Part shown: piece by piece, positions 23,633-33,670 of the stretch | Position numbering within the stretch: position 1 is the first letter of the stretch | Layout of the letters: each line of letters begins with the position of its first letter | Assembly (NCBI GenBank): GCA_013398015.1 | Contig: VZRR01002303.1 | Span: 310,001 to 374,000, forward strand | DNA from: Oreocharis arfaki | Lineage: Eukaryota > Chordata > Aves > Passeriformes > Paramythiidae | Reading direction: 5' to 3' | DNA: 64,000 nt | Translations under genes and position numbers: made by a program | Notes under the pieces: model-generated | The model's database searches: none | Told to the model about the DNA's origin: nothing | Seen by the model: the letters and a program-made list of their open reading frames with translations, nothing else

Positions 23633-24536
23633 TAGAGATATTATGAAAGGATACCTAGCATGTTCTTGAAATGGTATCCACAAATATAGGGGATGAGATG
23701 TGGAAGTGCAGAAACTAGAGTCACAATTTAGAAGTCCAAAAGGAAAGAAGCAAAATGAATAATTGAGACACCAGCACTAACAGACAAGGGAGGATGAAAA
23801 GTGCTGATGTGTTTCACTTTGCCACGTGAAGGTTGTCCTAGTTTATAGCTTTCCTGTTACTTGAAGTCACAGGAGGAGGTTCAAGAGTGCAAAAAGTGGC
23901 GTAGCAATGGACATCACCCAGCTGGAAGAAGATGGGCTGGGTTTGGCCTTAGTCTCTTTGTCACTCTTCTATTTATGAAGGTCCCATCAGTGTGCATTTT
24001 CTGAGGTCAAGTTTTCAATGACTGGATGCATACAATTATATCAGTGAGCATAAAAGAAAACTTTTATTTAATCTGACTGATTGTAAAAATTTTTAAGAGC
24101 TTCTTTTTTACTTTTGTGTACTTTATTCCTTTGAATTGTAACTCTATATTTCATGGTATGTGCTTTGAAGGTGCTGCTATATGCATAACAGGAGTTACAT
24201 TTATTATACACACACACTCCATTGTGATAAAGTATGTTATTATGAAGTATCAAAATTTCTCAAAGTGTTCACATTTTAAAGTGAGTGGATTTAATCCACT
24301 GATATAACAGACAGATGAAAAGTTCAGCTATTAATTGCATTCTGCTGCTTGATTGGTATTGAATGTTTCACCACCAATTGAGTTCTATATGATTCTTTTG
24401 GTGATTTATCGTGTCTGCTTCAGATATAAAGCAGCTCTTTGCTCAGACATAGAAGGCTTTGCTGTTCTGTGAACTTCAACTGTTCTTGGTGTAACACAGA
24501 ATAGCCAGAGGAAATGTTGCATTTGAAACACTCCGA
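23633..24536. other. Non-coding stretch
   Basis: AT-rich, with no recognised gene or repeat family. Confidence 0.5.
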
Positions 24537-24572
24537 TTTTGTTTATTTTTTGTTTATTTTTGTTTATTTTTT
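24537..24572. repeat. TTTTGTTTATT tandem repeat
   Basis: Three copies of an 11-12-base unit (TTTTGTTTATTT) in a row. The unit contains the forkhead-like TGTTTAT core three times, in register about every 11-12 bases. Confidence 0.8.
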
Positions 24573-27500
24573 GTAATTATGCCAAATATGTCACCATAAT
24601 AAACAAAGAATAATATATATTCATCTCTAAGATAACACTTGTTTGCAGTGCATCCATTTTATCTACTGTACTTCTGTAATATTTTAATTTCCTTCAATAT
24701 TTCAATTTCATCTTTCCAAATGTTGAGTACTCAAACAACAATAGAGCCAGAGTGGTTTGGGGTTTTTTCCCCTTTCTAATACCAGAACTGCTGTCTGATC
24801 TTCATATGCTTTAAAGCAGAATTCATTATCTTAATCTTGTTAGTGTTCTGAGGAACTTCTTTATATAGCTGCAGTTTAATGTTGATCTGCAAGCGTTATG
24901 TCTTAATACAAATGCCATCTGGTTCAGCTACATATATTTGTATAATGGCAATTCCATGGAAAATCCTGGTTCAGAGTAAATGCATTAAATAAGATCAGAG
25001 TGCTTCAGCAGGTCAGGGTCCTGTCTGTTGTCAAGCACCAGCCAGTGTTTACCACAGAATGTAACAGTTCTCTTGCATCTTTCTGTACAAATTTATTTTA
25101 CTGTGTTTTATTTCAGGGGAAATTATATAAATTTTCATTAAAGAAAACACTATATTATGACAGCACTAAATGAATCATCTTCAATCACTTTTAAAATAGT
25201 TGATTTATTGTCTGCAGTTGGAAGGCTGTAAGTTAGGAAAATATTTTTGCTGTCAAGAATGAAATATAGTTCATATATAAATAAAAAAATAAGTACAAGT
25301 CTCTATCTAGGGACAGTGTGTATTTGTGTGTGCATGAATTTGTCATACCTGTACCTGCAGGTATCTATGTGCAAGAGCACACGCATGTTTTGGGAACATC
25401 GAGAAATTCTCGACAGAAATTGCTTCTTTAACGTAAAAGGAAAACAAATTGACTAACCAGCACATACTAAAATAAAATCCATCATAACAGAAAAGAATAT
25501 TTTCTTGGAATTATTCATATTCACACATCCTTCTGTGAGACTTTCATATATTTGGTGACATTGGGAAATGTCATTGAAGAAAAGGCATTTCAGTTTAGCC
25601 TTGAGCAAACATACTTGTACTAGAAGAACTGTGCATATGTAAAGGCTTTTTCTTCTTCCAAAGGGGACCTGGTTTTGCTATATTCATAACTGAAGCTAAG
25701 CTTAGGCTAGTGAGGTGCTGCATGATAAGAACTTGGTTAGCAAACACATTGAGCGGTCGAATGACTTGAATAACAAAATCCCCAGCAGTGTGTTTCAGTG
25801 CAAACTGCATTTGTACTCTGCAAGGAGATCAATGCTTCACCCTCATTGATTTTCTTCAGTGGCAGAACCAGGATTATGCACGATGTGAAACTGTATCCCC
25901 AGACATATTCAATCTGATTTCCTAGTCGGTGCTAAAAAGGCATAGTGTTGTCCTGAAAACATAAGGTTAGAGAAGTGTAACGTATCAAATTTGTACTTCT
26001 GGCAAGCCTGCATGTTAAATAAATTCATCATAATATATCCTGGGTGTCACCCAATCCATTCTATAAAAATATTAGATCGGTGCTATAGAGTTCATGTACA
26101 TATATATGTATATACATTCCAAAAATTTGTGCAGAGATGCCAAAGAGAGAAATTGAAATGCATTTCATACACATCACTTTGAAATGTGGTATAGTTTTTC
26201 TCTAGTAGATTTCAGCTTTATTGTAAACACATAAAAAGAAATAATTTCTTCAAAAACTTCATAGCAGGAATGTAGTACATCTTCAGAACTTAAATAACCT
26301 TGTAATTTACAATGTATGCCAGTTTTCAAGAAGTAATAATTACAGTAAAATATATCAGCAGGAAATGACAGCTGACAGGAGCTTTGTTCTGATCTGCAAT
26401 TTCCCCTTGTTTGTAGCCTCTCAGAGAAGCCATGGGAACACTATCAAATATTGCTTGACTTTACGTCAGTTTGAACACAGGGGTGAATTGAATTAGCTCA
26501 GCTCAGACTTTTCCTGAGCTATTTGTTGGTGGACACAGGCAAAAAGACAAACAGAGGAGCAAGAAAGAGCAGTGATGGCTTGAACAAGAAAATTTTCTTG
26601 TTCTGCTTCTGCCATTCCAGTCTTTGGGGAAGCAAACACCACTCCCAGAAGCTGTAAGCTGCTTATGCAAAAGTCAAAATAAAGCGTGTTACAGAGAGGC
26701 ATGTATGCACTTTATAGATGTTCACCTGGAAAATGATCACTGCCTATATTTTGCACAGTCATTTCTTTCTGTCTGTATTTATCCAGTGCTACCATCCAGC
26801 TAGGCATGTATGCACACCTACATCAGGTCTCACATCATGCAAATTTAGTAAGTGGCTACCAGGAGGTTTGAAGTTACTGCTAAATAAAAATTTGAGCTGG
26901 TGAATCCATAACAATTCTTGGTTGAGCAAGTGGATAGGGTTTTTAAACTTACTTAGACAGGACCATCCGAGTGGATAGTTAGATCAACTCTTGAACGCAT
27001 TACAGAAAAAATCCTGATTTCCTTAAGCTGGTGAAGTGTCAGATATTACTTGTGAGCTAAAGGGTGGCAAGCAGTACACTGGAGTACTTCCATCAAGTGC
27101 TGAAGATCTGAATAAATGTGACGAGAGTAAACTGAATCTTGGAAGCAATGTGTTCTCTTAAACTTGGGGAGATTTTTTTGTTTTAATGTTGCACAGACAA
27201 AAGCCTAGACATAGACCTCATTGTTTGTTGTTTTTTTCTGTACTTAGTCCTGGATATTTTAGTTGATGTTGAATATTTGATCAGGAAAGCACATATTAGT
27301 CTACTTGGCCTCTAATCATAAAACAAAATCTACTTGCCTGTGCTCTTAAGCGGTTTTAAGAGGGCAGATATATGCACACATATAAGTACTTTCCAAAAAC
27401 CAGACCTTAGTTGTGGTACAAAACTCATTGGAACAATTGAAAAGCCTTCCATTGCTCTCAGCTCATCAAGCTTGGTACTTCATTCTTGAAAAAACACTTT

Positions 27501-29209
27501 CAAAACCTGTTTCTAAGGTGACTCTAGTTCCATGCTGAAGGTAGACACTAAATCAGTTCACTGAAAATTATCTTGTTACTGGGGAAATCGCATTTTTAGG
27601 ACCTGGTACACTTGAACTGGATGATATCAGTCTAAACAAACAATGCATAGCAATTTGATAATGAACAAGTAGGAGGATGCACAGAGAAAACTAACACCAT
27701 TGTTTAACCTCGAAACTATGCTAATAAGTAGGGTGATAGACATGAAACTCCGAATAATGGAGCTGTTATTCTAGCCCACCAGGCTGTCTCAGGGGACTCT
27801 TAAGTGGATTTGCTATGCCACATAGCTCCAGTCCAGTATTTTGCATAGCCTAAAGTGTCTTGTTGCAGTATATTCTCACATTTATCTAACTAGATCAGTT
27901 TTAAAAGAATATATATTCTTCCAGTTAGAAAGGAGGCATATGTGCATGTTATAACATAGTATTTATTTGTTTGCATGTAAAATGAAAGACTCTTCCAGAA
28001 ATAACCTCATTGTGAAAAAGACTGCCAGTACAAGAATATCAGTGTGCCTGTTAAAAATGAAAAGGATCCTTTTGAAAAAAAAGGACAAAAAATGAAAAAT
28101 ATCATGAACTAATGAGCGCATGCATATGCACATGTGTTTGTCTGAACCAAAGCTGATGGTAATGCAGAGCATACTCCAAGAATTATCTGAACCCAGTTTA
28201 GGTTGGATTCATCTACAGTTACTTGGCATTGACTGGTTACTGTATTTCATTTATTTTTACAACAGCCACACTCTGCCAATAAAAGATCAAACAATTTTGG
28301 TTGCTGGGTTGAAGTTTTTAAAAGTACTTGATGTTACTCTTGAATCTGCTCTCAGTTACAGCTCACTAAAGGGCCTGGCCCAGTGGTGGATCTATAAATA
28401 CAAACATAAGCTGAAAAAGCTGTTCCTAAAGCAGAACGCACAAATCTGAAGTTAAGTGATTTTCACTCCACTCTATCTTGTATATGCAGTTTCCAGTTCT
28501 GAAAGTGGGTGGCTATGCAAAAAAAAAAACTTTAAAATCTTGTTCGTGTATTGTGTCTAATTTTCATCATTGGCCTTTTACAGCGCAGAAACATACAATT
28601 ACATTGTACTTAAAAAGCACTTAGATGAACTCATCCCAGTTTTCCATACATGTAAAGTAATGCGTTTTTAGATAAATAATGTTAAAATGAAGACAGACAA
28701 GCAGGAGATTTTGTGTTGTGATTCTATTTTGATTACTGCAAGTTAACTTTTGATCTACTTTTTTACTTCTTCTTAAAAGTATTTAAATGCAGAGGACAGG
28801 AAGAGCAAAACAAACCATACAACTTCTTTGGAAAAAAAAAGTTCAGATTTTATCATTTTCTTATACCTGTTATTGCAGTATCATTTTTGTTGGATAGAAA
28901 CCCAATCTTCCAGTCATTCATAATCATTAAAATCCCTTTGTTTATTCTAAGAACGTGGGGCTGCATGGTCAGTGCCTGGCATAATTCCAAGTTAAGCACA
29001 GTGAAAACCCTTGTAACAACCATAAACCAGCCTAGTCCTAGCTCAGCTGCTGTAGCAGGTGTCTGCTCAGTGAAAGTTTCACTGTCCTTTTTTTTTTTTA
29101 GTTTCACACCTACACATCACCATCATTTAACTAACAGGCAGGATATGGAAGTCTTTATATTTGAAAGCTACACAAGAGAGTGGTCCCATGCAGTGGCTAT
29201 TGGGAAAAG
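24573..29209. other. Non-coding stretch, no gene seen
   Basis: About 4.6 kb of AT-rich DNA. A TA-rich patch lies at about 26095-26116 (tgtacatatatatgtatata). A perfect 16-bp palindrome sits at 27905-27920. An A11-12 run lies at about 28519-28530 and a T11 run at about 29089-29099. The frames are short and unrecognised. Confidence 0.5.
27905..27920. repeat. 16-bp perfect palindrome AAGAATATATATTCTT
   Basis: An exact self-complementary 16-mer with TTC/GAA-type ends (GAATATATATTC). It may form a cruciform but is most simply AT-rich chance structure. Confidence 0.75.
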
Positions 29210-29640
29210 CATTATTCTACTACTGTCCCATGTCCTGGAGGAAAATTTCTTCCTCTTTTGCTTTTTTATTCTGTGGCTGCTTTTTTGCCCTCTCTATTTA
29301 CTATCATGCTTCTCAGTATTCATTCTCTCAAAGCCTCTTGCTCAGCCACATGGTCTCTTACCCTCTGTATTTCCCTCATCCCTTTATTCTTAACATATCC
29401 TGACTGTCTTCGTGGTGGCACCGCTGCTTCTTCTCCTGCATGACCTTGACTCCCTACTGCACTCAGCTTTCCATCACACTGCCCTTGTTCCTACACCTTG
29501 TGCAGCTCCTCCTCTTCATATTTCACGTTCAGGTTCACTTCCATGTCCTTTTGACACCAGAAGCACAAGTGAGCACCTGCCTTTGCATGTCCTTCACACC
29601 AGGTTCTCTTCAGACTCTCCTGGAGGGATTACTTGCCTCA
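29210..29640. other. Pyrimidine-rich block, all + frames nearly open
   Basis: The + strand is strongly C/T-biased (tgctgcttcttctcctgcat-type sequence). Because TAA, TAG and TGA need purines, long frames appear in all three + phases: 168 aa at 28887-29393, 87 aa at 29180-29443, 133 aa at 29412-29813, and others. None resembles a known protein. This explains the longest frame in the window without invoking a gene. Confidence 0.6.
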
Positions 29641-29829
29641 TGGTGTATTGGGTAGCCATCTCTCCTAAAAGCAGCCCCAGTCTGGTGACACAAGCCTGCG
29701 CATGGAGTTCACTCAGGTTGTGGCTCACAGAGTGTCCCAGGGACAGGCTGGAGGGCAGTTACATTTGCTCTGACTGCATTTACCCTGCCCTTCCTTCAAA
29801 TGCAATTCCTTAATTTCAGTGTGCTGAAC

Positions 29830-30340
29830 CTGACATTGCAGACAGAGAGTATTCATTAATGTTCCAAATATTAGCTAAAAATTGCTACATATGGTTTTGC
29901 CACAGTTTCACTTTTATCTGATCAAAGTAGACGATGGAATGAGCAGTCCGAACAGACCGCGGGTGGTTTAGAGATTCAAAGACACAAAGCCAAAGTCTGT
30001 ACAAAAAATGTGAGCACAATTGCTCAAGCGGTTATTTTATTCATATATACGACCACCTCAATTACACCTGCACAGCAGAGGCAATCCACATGTGCAGGAT
30101 AAGAAAATATGACTCTAATGACCAAAAAACCACCAGCTACCTGGCGTGGCCTGCTCATTATGTACTGCATTAATGAAGGGAAGCTTCCCTTTACATAAAT
30201 TGCCTTTGGTTGAAGCAACTTTCTCCATTCTGCCTTCATTCTATCTACTTAACCTCATCTGCTTTATAATACTGCAAGAAAATCTTATCAAATTTTGCCA
30301 AAAAAGTCTTTCTGAACTACAGCTCAATTAACAACCTGTA
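29830..30340. promoter_or_regulatory. Candidate conserved non-coding element
   Basis: Unique sequence of mixed composition with many developmental-type cores: gtattcattaatgttcc near 29850, accgcgggtggtttag near 29957, gagcacaattgctc near 30012 (near-palindromic E-box), gaccacctcaattacacctg near 30050 and actgcattaatgaaggg near 30164. It lacks simple-repeat drift. It is one of the stronger element-like regions by appearance. Confidence 0.45.
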
Positions 30341-30439
30341 TTTCCAATCAGCAATGTACAGGTGTTCTAGTGGCTGGTTTTGGTGATTTACAATCTTAAG
30401 TATAATACAAGGAAAGTCTTAAGCATATGGTAACAGTAA

Positions 30440-30860
30440 GGATCTCTGACTGTAGTGCATTTAAATCAAACAATATCCTCATTAGCATCCAGGAAACAGA
30501 GCCGTCCTTTAATGTTCAACAGTGCACCACATAGTGAATGGAAAGTTATTATGTCCCAGATGAAAATAATTTCTTTCACTTTTTTTTTTTCCGCTCAATA
30601 TGCAGTTAAGCATACCAGGGTAAATGAGAGAAAAACTAAAACTGCACGTAAATAACCAAACATGTAAAATGACACCAAGATCTTCAAGTTCTTTAATCCC
30701 ACAATGCTCAGTAGCATTAATTATTCCCTGAATCAGTGCTGAGGTGTGTTTAAATCCCAGTTCTAAAGCACTTAGCCTTATAGTTCTACCATTCCAGAAT
30801 GTATTATGAAGTCATTACCAGCCCAACATAAATAAAGAAATCCTGGGCATGGAAGTAGTG
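30440..30860. promoter_or_regulatory. Candidate conserved non-coding element
   Basis: It continues the texture of the preceding element: tttaaatcaaacaatatcct near 30460, cctcattagcatcc near 30477, ccacatagtgaatgg near 30527, tagcattaattattccctg near 30713 and gtattatgaagtcattacc near 30801. A T10-11 run at about 30580 separates two halves. Confidence 0.35.
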
Positions 30861-31230
30861 ATGCTGGAGACATAAGCTGAGATGGATTAGTTAATTGTTT
30901 TCTTCGGTTTTTCTTCTCTTCTTCATTAAATCAATATCTGTTCTAGGTGGCAGGAAAAATTTGTAGAGTATTTGAGTCAACACAATAAATTTAACTCATA
31001 GGAATCTGACTGCGTTTCTTTTGACTGCATAGGCCTTCAGTGATATCTCCTTACAATATCTCCAGTGGCCATGGAGTGAAAACTGGTACAGAACATGAAA
31101 ACACCGCATTGCCCATAATTCACATTTCTGTAAGTGGAGGACTTTCCAATAAAATCCAGACACTTGAGAGGCATGGAAACTGCTGTAGCTCAATAAAGTT
31201 GATTGAGTGCCCTCACCCCTTCATATAGTA
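30861..31230. other. Non-coding stretch
   Basis: Nothing recognisable beyond short frames. Confidence 0.5.
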
Positions 31231-31306
31231 CTGGTTGGGGGAGGGAGTTGGGAGGAGGGGAGGAGAGATAGAGCGGAAATAGGAAACAAAACAAAACAAA
31301 CCAAAC
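31231..31306 (+). other. Purine-rich tract with canonical G-quadruplex motif
   Basis: Four G-runs at 31237-31241, 31243-31245, 31250-31252 and 31257-31260 are joined by loops of 1, 4 and 4 bases (a, agtt, agga). This satisfies the usual G3+N1-7 quadruplex rule on the + strand. An almost all-purine run continues to about 31290, followed by an (AAAAC)n stretch to about 31306. Confidence 0.7.
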
Positions 31307-32524
31307 CACCCTACAGATAAAAAAAGATTTAAATGTTAGGTCTCCAGATTTGATCTTCTGGAAATCCCCAAAAAGTCTGCAAATGTCATCATGCTGCAAA
31401 CAATTAGAGGCAGCACTAAATGTAGTGAATGAATAATGTACTAAACCTAAATAGAGTGGTTGATTGATTTGATATAAGACTGAAGGCTTCTCCTTTCTGT
31501 GATCAATAACATAAACCTTTTCTCTTTCCTGTCTCTCCTGCAGCTCCCTAATATTGCCTCTCTGCTGGGTGCTACACTGTTCTGGGAAAAGTTGTCCAAT
31601 GTATTGTTCTGAGATTAGTTTCCTCAGGGACCTTGATTCTACAAATAATTGCTACCTATCTTACTTCCAGACTGAATGAAATTACCCTTCATGGAATTTA
31701 GGAAAACCATTTTGTTCAAATTATTTTCTTGATCTGACTCTTAACTTTCCTTAACCTAGCTTTAGGAATGCTGCACCTTAAATTACAAAAATATTTGCAT
31801 AGGAGGGCTTTTACATTTTATGTTAAGGCATTGAGACAGATAAGAAAAATAAGTGACAGATGCCTGAATACAACATCATGCAAAAATCTTCAGTTTTGTC
31901 TAAACCTCTGTAGTCACTAGAAACTTGTCTTGCCATGGTGGCTATTTGTCCATGTGATGGCAGAACAAGGTTATTGAGGATTGCACAGAGGAAACAAAAG
32001 GGGCCCTTCTGGAGAATGCAGCCTGTTGAAAGATAGAATGAACATCAGCAGGAAAATCAAAATGAAGACTTGGGTGGGCCAAGAAAAGATTGTGGGAGAA
32101 GGCAACGCAACCCTCTCCTGTGATGCTCGAGCTGCACCCAGAAATGCCTTCTCTTGAATAATCACAAAAGAGAAGAAAGAAGGTGAAAAAAAGATACATT
32201 TTGAGAAGATGGTAAGTGTTGGAAAAGGAGTATTTGGTATGTGATTTTCAGGGATGAAAAATCATTCTATTTGAGCTGTGTGTCCTCACATAGACAAGTT
32301 ACAGATGAGAAATTGACTTTTGTTGTGTGTTGGTGTTGAGGAAGGAAACCAGCTATGTCGTCAGTCATATATGCCCTCAACAAGCCTTGCTGTTGGAAAA
32401 AGAAATCCAAACCAACTTTCAAGTCTGACATCCGTATCGAAGGAAAAATACTTTTTCTTGTAACAGCATTATCTTGTTCTGCTTAGTTATTCCAAAACTT
32501 AGCTGCAGGGAAAACTAAAAGAAT
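31307..32524. other. Non-coding stretch
   Basis: No gene seen. The minus frames at 31942-32199 (85 and 64 aa) are unrecognised. A GATG|GTAAGT donor-like site at about 32209 has no visible partner. Confidence 0.5.
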
Positions 32525-33120
32525 TGTTCTGGGATTGGCTAGGGTGTAGCTAGTTTTCTTCACAGGGGCTCGTGTGGGGCTATGTTTTGGATTTGTGCTG
32601 AACGCAGGGTTGATAACACAGAGATGTTTTTGTTATTGCTGAGCAGGGCTTACACAGAGCCAAGGCCTTTTCTGCTGTTTGTATTTCCACACTAGAGAGG
32701 AAGTTGGGGGTGCATGGGAGGTTGGGATGAGACACAGCTGGGACAGGTGACCCCAACTGACCAAACGGACATTCCACACCATACGACATAAAGCTGTGGG
32801 GAAGAAAGAGAAAGGGGGGAACATTTGAGGTGATGGCATTTGTCTTCCCAAGCAAACGTTACACATGATGGGGCTCTGCTCTCCTGGAGATGGCTGAACA
32901 CCTGCCTGCCATGGGAAGCAGTGAAATAATTCCTCATTTTGCTTTGCCTGTGTGCATGGATTTTGCTTTCCCTATTAACCTGTCTTTATCTCAACAGGTT
33001 TCTCTTTATCTCATGGGTTTTCTGGCTTTTACCTGTACCATTCTCTCCCCGATCCCGCTGGTGGGGGAGTGAGTGAGCGGCTGCCTGGGGCTTGGTGTTG
33101 GCTGGGGTTAAACCGTGACA
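32525..33120 (+). mobile_element. Decayed solo LTR of an avian endogenous retrovirus
   Basis: It starts with a degenerate TGTTCTGGGATTGGCTAGGG, which I read as the TGTCCTGGTTTCAGCTGGGA start of a common avian LTR family. It then follows that family in order: tgttttggattt and gttgataacacagagatgtt near 32583-32628, ggggtgcatgggaggttggg near 32707, acattccacaccatacgaca near 32768, cctattaacctgtctttatc at 32971-32990, ggtgggggagtgagtgagcg near 33060, and the terminal ggggttaaaccgtgaca ending at 33120. The polyadenylation signal is mutated to ATTAAC (32974-32979), and the part I would expect to hold a TATA box looks lost. The flanks gaat/gaaa give at best a decayed 4-bp duplication. No internal viral genes are present. 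The minus frames at 32580-32937 are shadows. Confidence 0.85.
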
Positions 33121-33635
33121 GAAACCCAAACAAGTTGTTTTGAAATTCCTGCTTTCAAGGTGAGCTAGAAGAAACAATGTTGTGACTTTGGTCAAGCTGA
33201 AATGTTAAGCTGCTGTCAGGAGGAGTTGTAAAATGTAGTGTTCCCATTTACCTCTCAACTTCAGAGAAAGAAGCATGCTGTGACATAGTGAACATTTTGA
33301 TCTCTGAGAACTTTCTTCAAATTTCAGAAAATAACCGTGACCTCTTTGGATCTTTAAACTACAGTCTGGATAAAATGAAATGAACATGGAGTTGAATTTA
33401 ATTTCTGATCTTTGTCCAGCCAATCTCAACATTTTAACCTTATCTCTGTAGTTGAGACATCTGAAGAAAAGTGTCTAGGGAAAGCTCCCAGGTGGTGACT
33501 CTGTGCTGGCACTTTGTGTGCCCTTTCAGTCATTTAGGTCTCACAGCTCAGCTTATAGCAGAATATTATCTAGACTTGAGCTTCAGTGCAGTTTTCCACA
33601 TTTGCTTCCTCCATTTCCTTCATCAGAAAGCCTGG
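33121..33635. other. Non-coding stretch
   Basis: Nothing recognised. Confidence 0.5.
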
Positions 33636-33670
33636 CATGTATTTTGTATGATAAAAATACAAAATACATG
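33636..33670. repeat. 14-bp perfect inverted repeat with 7-nt loop
   Basis: CATGTATTTTGTAT (33636-33649), loop gataaaa, ATACAAAATACATG (33657-33670). A third, direct copy of the left arm core (atgtattttg) follows at 33668-33677. By simple counting, such a long perfect stem so tightly spaced is not expected by chance in 64 kb, even allowing for AT-richness. It lies 40 bases before an A14 run (33710-33723). No known RNA family is recognised. Confidence 0.85.

Noticed and set aside
28887..29393. 168-aa + frame, the longest in the window
   Set aside because: It runs into a pyrimidine-rich stretch where all + phases are nearly open, has no recognisable domain and lacks promoter or splice context.
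32580..32937. Minus frames of 77-91 aa
   Set aside because: They are antisense to the second LTR and reflect its composition.
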